Origin: Ischnura elegans
Taxonomy: Eukaryota > Arthropoda > Insecta > Odonata > Coenagrionidae
NCBI RefSeq assembly: GCF_921293095.1
Contig: NC_060253.1
Coordinates: 75,987,992 to 76,051,991 of the forward strand
Length of the DNA stretch: 64,000 nucleotides
Reading direction: 5' to 3'
The position numbers and the translations under genes were made by a program. A model generated the notes under the pieces. The model ran no database searches and was not told where the DNA came from. It was given only the letters and a program-made list of their open reading frames with translations. Shown in pieces: positions 60,001-64,000 of this stretch (its first letter is position 1; each line of letters starts with the position of its first letter).

Positions 60001-60481
60001 TGTGTCTTTAGGCTTTGCCTAGGATTTGAACCTCAGTCAGCAGTTCAACGCTCTGCTTTATGGCCACTATGCTCTCTAATTCGACTGAACATCTTCATAT
60101 TTGTTGGAAAATGTGGATTCAAGTTAATTTGGAATTTCAATGCATAAACCTTGATAGTATATGGAAAAGAGCCTGGATACAACTCTAGTTTTTTGTGCTA
60201 AAATTTTAGATGTCATGCACATAGAATCCTCCCCTGTATTTATTTCTGGTGTCAATCCATTTGTTATCTCTAATGAGAGGAATTCTTTTATTACTAGGGC
60301 TCGTGAAGCATTGAGGCAATGCCTGCCAGACCAACTGAAGGACAGCACATTTGCAGGATGTTTGACAGATGATAAATCAACTAAGCATTGGCTGTCGCAG
60401 CTGCTAAAGAATTTGGAGACTGCAGGACCTGGTGTTGGCACTGACCCACGTGTCGGCATTTCTCCTCTTGCTGTCCAGTAG
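32891..60481 (+). CDS. CNOT9 (Rcd-1): CCR4-NOT subunit 9 (CNOT9/Rcd-1), complete, 5 exons (gene span)
   Basis: This gene encodes the armadillo-repeat subunit of the CCR4-NOT deadenylase complex. It binds the NOT1 scaffold and docks GW182-type and other tryptophan-containing partners, recruiting the complex to mRNAs; that is family knowledge. Five exons (32891-33009, 45334-45649, 46319-46513, 48100-48191, 60298-60481) total 906 nt and give 301 residues, against about 299 in vertebrates. The product is collinear with the family: [20 protein letters not shown], then [80 protein letters not shown] and [11 protein letters not shown]. Only the termini and a few positions are variable. An in-frame TAG at 32882 precedes the ATG. 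Introns 1 and 4 (each about 12 kb) are packed with mobile DNA, while the coding sequence is intact. Confidence 0.98.
35157..35405 (+). repeat. Duplicated block, copy 1 (with flank)
   Basis: About 245 bp, beginning aagtcctcagaaatgttgaa, recurs at 42569-42820 with few differences. The block includes about 55 bp outside the Harbinger-like TIR plus the first 190 bp of the element. It is therefore not a simple second insertion of that element. Confidence 0.85.
37239..38390 (-). pseudogene. PLE reverse transcriptase (C half) + GIY-YIG endonuclease
   Basis: About 383 codons are open on the minus strand. Reverse transcriptase motifs are visible in order: [17 protein letters not shown] (motif B), [12 protein letters not shown] (catalytic YVDD) and [12 protein letters not shown] linker follows, then a GIY-YIG nuclease with [20 protein letters not shown] and [11 protein letters not shown]; the C-terminus contains [13 protein letters not shown]. 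This combination defines Penelope-like elements, which prime on target DNA with their own nuclease. The N-terminal half, including catalytic motif A, is missing from this frame and lies inverted upstream. The open frame beyond 38390 (to 38507) is a chance antisense reading of that inverted piece. Confidence 0.92.
38384..38625 (+). pseudogene. Inverted PLE reverse transcriptase segment (motif A)
   Basis: The + strand codes for the missing part of the same reverse transcriptase. One frame gives [20 protein letters not shown]. After a one-base shift the next gives [20 protein letters not shown], carrying catalytic motif A (FDV), then VSDFKKLF. It should lie on the minus strand directly upstream of 38390. 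The segment is bounded by 34-bp direct repeats (38349-38382 and 38625-38658). Confidence 0.85.
38709..39440. other. Unassigned intronic stretch
   Basis: This AT-rich stretch between the Harbinger-like element and the DDE transposase relic shows no gene, clear repeat or TIR by eye. Confidence 0.4.
39447..40387 (-). pseudogene. Decayed DDE transposase (insect DDE-endonuclease type)
   Basis: The minus strand starts [20 protein letters not shown], continues with [32 protein letters not shown] and [20 protein letters not shown], then WINVG. After frame changes come [40 protein letters not shown] and [10 protein letters not shown]. The order matches a large insect family annotated as DDE superfamily endonuclease: HTH start, YLDESW, HAG..GF, VVDNASYH. 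Here the first catalytic Asp (D-E-S/T-W) is replaced by Gly (TGESW), at least one nonsense codon and several shifts occur, and the expected third acidic motif is not found. Flanking TIRs were not identified. It is clearly a relic. Confidence 0.65.
42320..42545 (+). repeat. tRNA-derived SINE, copy 2
   Basis: A B-box-like word, ggtttaagtcctggc, is followed by agtggcagaaacttttcgga and gatggccgtatccctgcttg. This parallels 31790-31500 on the other strand. The head resembles a tRNA-derived promoter; the tail is unclear. Confidence 0.55.
42569..42820 (+). repeat. Duplicated block, copy 2
   Basis: This copy matches 35157-35405 from aagtcctcagaaatgttgaa to the word gctgcgaaaaagtgaa, where homology stops abruptly. 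It includes the left Harbinger-like TIR and its outer flank, but no right end is present. Confidence 0.85.
43974..44040. mobile_element. Partial copy of the hAT-like MITE at 8209
   Basis: CAGTGGCGCAGC is followed by ggggttttgggggataaaac and ccccctagtcttaattccta. This matches both end regions of the 8209-8498 element with the middle missing. No target duplication was found. Confidence 0.55.
45334..45649 (+). CDS. CNOT9 (Rcd-1): CNOT9 exon 2 (ARM repeats 1-3)
   Basis: This 316-nt exon runs from tttacattgcag to aaa|gtaagt. It encodes [20 protein letters not shown] through [11 protein letters not shown], nearly identical to the family. It forms the first armadillo repeats, whose concave surface is basic and reported to bind nucleic acid. 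The exon ends in phase 0. Confidence 0.98.
45650..46318. other. CNOT9 intron 2
   Basis: This short AT-rich intron contains no recognised element. It is the only CNOT9 intron without visible mobile DNA. Confidence 0.5.
46319..46513 (+). CDS. CNOT9 (Rcd-1): CNOT9 exon 3 (ARM repeats 4-5)
   Basis: This 195-nt exon, phase 0 at both ends, runs from ctttatag to a consensus gtgagt. It encodes [20 protein letters not shown] through [11 protein letters not shown]. This is the region that carries the tryptophan-pocket and NOT1-facing helices in the known structure. Confidence 0.98.
46514..48099. other. CNOT9 intron 3
   Basis: The intron is mostly occupied by the decayed mariner at about 46.9-48.05 kb. 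The initial 400 bp shows nothing recognisable. Confidence 0.5.
46925..48050 (-). pseudogene. Heavily decayed mariner transposon
   Basis: The left end gagggtcgttcaggaagaaa resembles a mariner TIR. The minus strand retains scrambled mariner transposase blocks: [16 protein letters not shown] (the DETWIHHY region), [16 protein letters not shown] followed by KFYFSDG, and a final ELKGD / VEK-like end. Many stops and shifts occur, and the right TIR was not found. It differs from the 9004-10355 mariner and is much older. It fills most of CNOT9 intron 3. Confidence 0.65.
48100..48191 (+). CDS. CNOT9 (Rcd-1): CNOT9 exon 4
   Basis: This 92-nt exon runs from a polypyrimidine acceptor (cttttcaag) to ag|gtaagt. 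It encodes [20 protein letters not shown] and [11 protein letters not shown], with the final Arg codon split across intron 4. The nested-hAT region begins only 77 bp downstream of this exon. Confidence 0.98.
49322..50160. mobile_element. CAGTGGCGTAGC-type MITE, interrupted
   Basis: gtggcgtagccaggaatttc at 49324 and the inverted ggctacgccactg at 50147-50159 look like paired ends, with G-runs just inside. The pogo-like MITE copy 2 is inserted in it. Its flanks repeat agcacgtraaggagaggtgg on both sides. A second possible left end, ccagtggcgtagc, lies at 48772. Confidence 0.5.
49517..50099 (-). mobile_element. pogo/Tigger-like MITE, copy 2
   Basis: This 583-bp element is the inverted counterpart of 21645-22226. 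TA flanks both ends (49515-49516 and 50100-50101), and the ends are CAGTGCAACCTCGATATAAC and CTTTAACGAGGTTCCACTG. Internal words such as gcaccgtcaattgaccctat (on the minus strand) are shared. High similarity to copy 1 suggests recent spread. Confidence 0.87.
50160..51058 (+). repeat. Dispersed repeat, copy 2 (shared with 1790-2636)
   Basis: This segment resembles 1790-2636 over about 0.85 kb, ending at the shared word atcggaactcttt. Here it lies inside the inner hAT element, whereas copy 1 lies in a TA-flanked TIR element. Confidence 0.7.
52513..53943. mobile_element. pogo/Tigger-like element, 1.43 kb
   Basis: The TIRs read CAGGCATCCCCCGAGTTACG at 52513 and its inverse, CGTAACTCGGGGGATGCCTG, ending at 53943. 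TA flanks both ends (52511-52512 and 53944-53945). Subterminal words acgtaagtcga repeat at both ends. No pogo transposase is present. About 330 bp of the interior matches the Harbinger-like element in the other orientation. It is inserted in the right part of the outer hAT. Confidence 0.9.
53140..53470 (-). repeat. Shared internal cassette (matches 35362-35690)
   Basis: Read on the minus strand, this segment aligns with 35362-35690. It begins ggcattgaaattttgagtgt and passes through gcagcttaataaaa-complement and ctcttcgatgtttccagcga. Homology stops short of both TIR systems. Confidence 0.82.
54301..54643. mobile_element. PIF/Harbinger-type MITE, GC-rich
   Basis: This 343-bp element has 24-bp inverted ends (GGCCTCGGGTACGATACGAG, continuing CGGC, and its inverse). 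TAA flanks both sides (54298-54300 and 54644-54646). GG-starting TIRs and a TAA duplication fit PIF/Harbinger. It is noticeably GC-rich (gagcggc words) compared with its surroundings. It lies 35 bp beyond the outer hAT. Confidence 0.82.
54644..56769. other. Unassigned part of CNOT9 intron 4
   Basis: AT-rich sequence with no gene. Words such as tttatggagtacagcaattt near 55.32 kb recall pogo-like element interiors, but no ends were found. Confidence 0.35.
56770..56942 (+). mobile_element. pogo/Tigger-like MITE, copy 3 (internally deleted)
   Basis: Only 173 bp remain. The ends are CAGTAGAACCGCATTAAAGC and TATCGAGGTTGCACTG, with TA on both sides (56768-56769 and 56943-56944). The right half (ccggtaaaacgacaactcgc) matches copies 1 and 2. 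The central 400 bp are missing. Confidence 0.75.
57223..57640. mobile_element. hAT left end, truncated
   Basis: TAGAGATGGGTCGGTTCCGG opens a stretch of ggttc/gaacc subterminal words. Inside, gagttgctc and gtcggtttgtcgctcttgcc match 51757-51810 in the middle hAT. It is thus another member of the same TIR family. No right end was found; the end coordinate is approximate. Confidence 0.55.
58250..58740 (+). pseudogene. Non-LTR retrotransposon reverse transcriptase fragment
   Basis: Three + frames together give [20 protein letters not shown] and [13 protein letters not shown] (motif A), [20 protein letters not shown] (motif B), [10 protein letters not shown] (the FADD box with the second Asp replaced by Asn) and [15 protein letters not shown]. 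Stops and frameshifts interrupt it, and the catalytic box is altered. The family is a LINE of the Jockey/CR1-like type; the exact clade is not certain. Neither a 5' ORF nor a 3' tail was found. Confidence 0.88.
60005..60080 (-). repeat. tRNA-like sequence (SINE head or tRNA pseudogene)
   Basis: On the minus strand a perfect Pol III B-box, ggttcaaatcc (60022-60032), lies downstream of tagtggccataaagcagagc, an A-box-like part, and gttgaactgctgac. The spacing is tRNA-like, but I could not fold a proper acceptor stem. It sits about 220 bp before CNOT9 exon 5. Confidence 0.45.
60298..60481 (+). CDS. CNOT9 (Rcd-1): CNOT9 exon 5 (stop codon)
   Basis: This 184-nt exon follows tattactag and ends at TAG (60479-60481). 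It encodes [20 protein letters not shown], then a family-typical [17 protein letters not shown], and a variable end terminating [12 protein letters not shown]. The last dozen residues differ from vertebrates, as is common for this protein. Confidence 0.97.
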
Positions 60482-61827
60482 AATGCTTAGCAATGGCTAG
60501 CTCAAATCTGGATCTGTGTTACCACAATCAAAGTGTGTGTTCTAGTATTGCGATATACTCATGTTGTAATTAGGGGACGTTTTAAGGAGGCTGTTGAGTT
60601 TTGTAGCTATTCCACCCATAATTACATGCCCGAGTTTCGGCATGATCTCAAAGTGATTGTAAAGAAGTATTCACGATTACTTTTTAGCAAGTAATGGATT
60701 CTTTTTCTCTTAAGAATTTCATGTATGTCCATCATGTGCCATGTCACAGTTTTTGTAATTTATTTTGATGCTGCATGGTAACACTTTTTGAGATGACTCA
60801 AGAGAGTATATCTACTCCAAAACACCAAATGGTTCAACTTTCTTCCTTTGTCCAGAAGTGCCTGTGACTAATTTTGTACAAATGACACTAGTATTTGCCT
60901 CAATAATGGCAGTCCTTCATGTTAACGAGTTTTAGTGCTCTTACCTGTGGCAGATGAAGCCATATGTGCATTGGAAGATGATGGTTATTCCAAGGATGGA
61001 ATTTTGAGTAACTGAACATGTGAGTGTGTAGTGCTTCTCTTACCTGAAGCCAATCGTTACTCCTCAGTTGAGTTGTAGTGGTGAGTTGATAGTTCAATGC
61101 TGTTGCATTTTAAAAATATTGGTGATGTATCTATTTGTAAATTGTTTTGTTTAAGTTCATATTTTAGAAATTTATGATTGTTGATAGCATCTTTTTTTTC
61201 CAAGACTTTCCTTCCGTCTTCTGTCAATCAATCATATTTAGTAGTGTCCAAAAGTGGATAATACTTTTATGCCATTCTAAATGAAATGTTTTTCAATTAT
61301 TATGTTCCAAAGTGTCCGCTCTCGAGTCTGTTTATATTTCATATCATCACTATCAAGAGACAACTAGAAATCAAAGAACTTTATTTTCATGTGACATCAC
61401 TTGTGAATATAATGTGAGAGTTGTTGTTTATGAAAGTTAATGACTATGATTTTTAAAAGAAATCTTTTTGACTGTATTTTTGTATATGTATGTGTATATT
61501 TAATTTTAAAAATACTTTTCTTTTGGTTTGGGATTCTAAGATGTACATATTCACCATTGTGTTGGACCCTAGAGCCTGAAGCTCATAAAGTGGGCTGCTT
61601 TTTTCGTTAATAGAATAAGTATTTCACTCATATATTTTCTGAAGCATTGGCTTATTCAATTCTTCCCCAGTCATATCCATGCAAATTTCATTATTGGAAA
61701 TGAATTTATCCATGAGCCAAGGTTAAATTATTTAGAAAAATATAGGAGGTTAATTTATTTGATGTGTTGAAGTTGCTGTGTGAAATACAGTTTTGTGACC
61801 CAGTGCCACGAGAAAGCCTTTTGTCGC

Positions 61828-61833
61828 AATAAA
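61828..61833 (+). terminator. Poly(A) signal of CNOT9
   Basis: This canonical AATAAA lies about 1.35 kb after the stop codon. A second signal (61883-61888) lies 55 nt further on, so cleavage may be heterogeneous. Confidence 0.5.
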
Positions 61834-61882
61834 TAGCTTATGGTTAATTACAGTGTGAATATTTTTTGGAAAGTGATGTAAA

Positions 61883-61888
61883 AATAAA
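61883..61888 (+). terminator. Second poly(A) signal of CNOT9
   Basis: This AATAAA follows the 61828 signal closely and is followed by T-rich sequence. Confidence 0.45.
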
Positions 61889-61910
61889 GAAGATGAAATA
61901 ATTTAAATTT

Positions 61911-64000
61911 TTTTCATTCAGTAAGGAATCCAGTTGTGTTATTGTGGGCACAGTGGTCATGGTAGTGTCCTTGATGGAAGGTAATGTGAAACAAGTGGTT
62001 TGAATAGTAAAGTGTGGTCATTGCACATGAATTATTTTTATCCATAAATGTTTGCTGAGGAGGAATGCAATTGCTATGTTTCTTTTGTCACTCTCAGAGT
62101 TTGATAGTGATGTTTTGCTGTGCACCCGGAAGAGTGGAGGAGTGTCTGCCTTGACTGGATTGTCATGACAACTGTCACCACTGAGGCGTCTTGTCGTTCA
62201 CAGTTCTGTTGTCCAATTTGTTGTGGTAGGGTTCATCTTAATTTCTGCTTCACAACAGCATAATTCACCACATTAGTTATTCAGGTTAGACTCTTTACTT
62301 ATTAGAACCAGCCCAGGTAGCAATCTGTCATTAAACTTTTGCTGGTCATGTCACATGTTTTCTGTGCTTCCATCAACTCTGATTTGCAACAAGATGACTG
62401 GTTTCATCCTCTTATATTTTTCTATGGAACTACACATTCATAAACCAAGTCTTTTGCTGAGGATCACATAAAATCATAGTATGTTTGAATATTTCTGCTT
62501 CCAATTCAAAATTGCACCTCTTCTAATGCATATTTCTTTACACCTTAGCGAACAGTTGTAATTCTGTCAGCATTCCTTGCTTCATTTTATTTCCATCTAT
62601 CATCCAGTGTAGGAGGCCACCTCATCTCTTGGATATATATGCCTTTATGTCCTTAATCACCAATTCTATTTCTCCTACAGCTCGATGAGTGTAATTCTTC
62701 ATCTCATCCACTTCCAAAAGACCAGTTCTTTGTGTTCATCTTCTGTGCTTGCCTAATATTTTCCTGGTCTTCATTTTGGCATTGAGTTGTCCTCCAATAT
62801 ACTTTTCCTTATTTCTTCTTTGTTTATTTTATTCCTCATTTCTTTCTCATATTAATAACTGCCACTTTGTTCTTCTTTCTCTCTCTCTTTTTCTCCTGTG
62901 TACATATCGAAAGCAGAAAAGTTCTCTTCTTGGATTGTGAGAATAGTTTTGAGTATAAAATGGAGGTGGTTGATTTATTCGGAAGAAATTTTTTAATGGA
63001 TAATTCCTGAAATTTTCTTTCTGAATATTATATACGAGTTCCCCTGCGGGTAGGGGGATAGAGAATACTCCCGCAGTTTCCCTGCTTGTCGTAAGAGGCG
63101 ACTAAAAGGGTGAATCCCATTGGTTGGGTACATTTTTAGAGTAGGAATTGTGGTGAAATGCAAGCTGGATGGCTAATGGTGTGCCAAACACCCATGTTGA
63201 CCACAGATGTGCTCATACATGTTTATTGCTTGAGTTTCTGGTGACAACCTATCGCAGATCTGATAAATACTGCTGTTTGATGTGTTTTGAATTGGTTAAA
63301 AGTATAAGTAACTTGTGTCATAGCTCATGTAAGACTGAATTCTGCTCTTACACCCAGTGATCCATTTGTGTTGCCCAAGCATGACAGTAGCGGCTCAACT
63401 GCAACCATAGCTTGGCTGGCAGTCTTCTGCGGACAGAGAGAAACTCTATCAGCTCCTCTTGCCAGTCAGTGCGTTTTCCAATAGATGTAACTTTAGTAGA
63501 TACAAGAGAAGTTGTGAGACAGCTTAGAAATCATAGTATCCCATGACATGGTTGTGAAGTAAAATTTCAATGTCATACTGACTAGGTAAATCATTTGCGT
63601 GAATATCGTTCTGAAGGTGTAATTGTGGAAGAACATAATTTTAAAGATGTCAGAATTTCGGTTTTAGATGAGTGATGTCTATAGGGAAACAAACATCTAT
63701 GGCTAAGCATTCAGGAGTAGAGGAGTAGTTTCCCATGGTAGTGGTTCAGTGCAGTATTTTGTTGGTAAATTTAATAACAATCAGAAAAAAGATCTTAAGT
63801 AACTACGATGCCTGGGAATCCAGACTTAGGGCAAATGCCTCATTCATCCTTTGAAACTCCTCCCCTAATGGCCAAATTATGACGCAGGGCAGTGGAGAGC
63901 ATAGGAAACCAGGTGGATGTTTAGGATGAATCCCTGCCCCACATCGAAATTTTCACACGCCACATTCCAATGGGAATAGGCACAGCTCCATGCAGCAGTG
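61911..64000. other. Region downstream of CNOT9
   Basis: No gene was recognised. The stretch ccctgcttgtcgtaagaggc at about 63080 and the final 150 bp look like parts of dispersed repeats, but I could not assign a family. The rest is AT-rich. Confidence 0.35.

Larger units (their letters stand above)
48192..60297. other. CNOT9 intron 4 (12.1 kb), element-rich
   Basis: Half of this intron is the nested hAT assembly (48268-54265). It is followed by the Harbinger MITE, a deleted pogo-like MITE, a truncated hAT end, the LINE reverse transcriptase relic and a tRNA-like repeat. No alternative coding exon was recognised. Confidence 0.6.
60482..61910 (+). other. CNOT9 (Rcd-1): CNOT9 3' untranslated region
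   Basis: AT-rich, ORF-poor sequence follows the stop codon. The first good canonical poly(A) signals are at 61828 and 61883. That implies a 3' UTR of about 1.4 kb, reasonable for an RNA-regulation gene. No recognisable element lies in it. Confidence 0.55.

Noticed and set aside
62560-62720. Minus-strand reading resembling a LINE C-terminus
   Set aside because: Only a few scattered residues fit; not enough to support a call.

Overview
The window is animal nuclear DNA: AT-rich, intron-rich and crowded with transposable elements. The mix of mariner, pogo/Tigger-like, hAT, PIF/Harbinger-like, Penelope-like (PLE) and non-LTR elements fits an arthropod, most likely an insect with a large genome. 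The species is inferred only from gene and repeat character. There is no bacterial-type operon, CRISPR array, rRNA, or confident functional tRNA gene.

Two host genes lie head-to-tail on the + strand. (1) The last nine coding exons of the nuclear-basket nucleoporin TPR/Megator run from 3994 to 30163. They are recognised by the conserved VPSTPTL / RRTDGFGEA / SGTGRSVPTTPLQV blocks. The upstream exons lie outside the window, and poly(A) signals follow at 30488 and 30795. (2) A complete CNOT9 (Rcd-1, the CCR4-NOT armadillo-repeat subunit) is encoded in five exons from 32891 to 60481. It gives a 301-residue protein nearly collinear with the well-known animal protein. About 2 kb separates the last TPR poly(A) signal from the CNOT9 start codon. 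All coding exons join in frame at GT/AG borders.

Almost everything else is intronic mobile DNA. TPR introns hold a TA-flanked TIR element (1161-2838), PLE ends (4.3 and 4.8-5.3 kb), a small hAT-like MITE (8209-8498), an almost intact mariner (9004-10355), a 629-bp element with a 5-bp duplication (10372-11000), a hAT (12576-17512) inserted into one arm of a PLE palindrome, a LINE tail (18.4 kb), and pogo-like MITEs (20-25 kb). CNOT9 intron 1 holds a Harbinger-like element (35213-38708) carrying a rearranged PLE with reverse transcriptase and GIY-YIG domains, a decayed DDE transposase (39.4-40.4 kb), a SINE and a pogo-like TIR pair. Intron 3 holds a decayed second mariner. Intron 4 holds a set of nested insertions in which three hAT-type elements sit one inside another, each with its own target duplication, together with two pogo-like elements. 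It also holds a Harbinger MITE and a LINE reverse transcriptase relic.

I see no clearly new biochemical system. The most notable structures are the nested hATs, sequence blocks shared between elements of different superfamilies, the hAT-split PLE palindrome, the inverted PLE reverse transcriptase segment, and recurring hammerhead-like motifs at PLE ends. In the TPR gene, a run of symmetric phase-1 exons and a peptide repeated between the last two exons are also worth a look.
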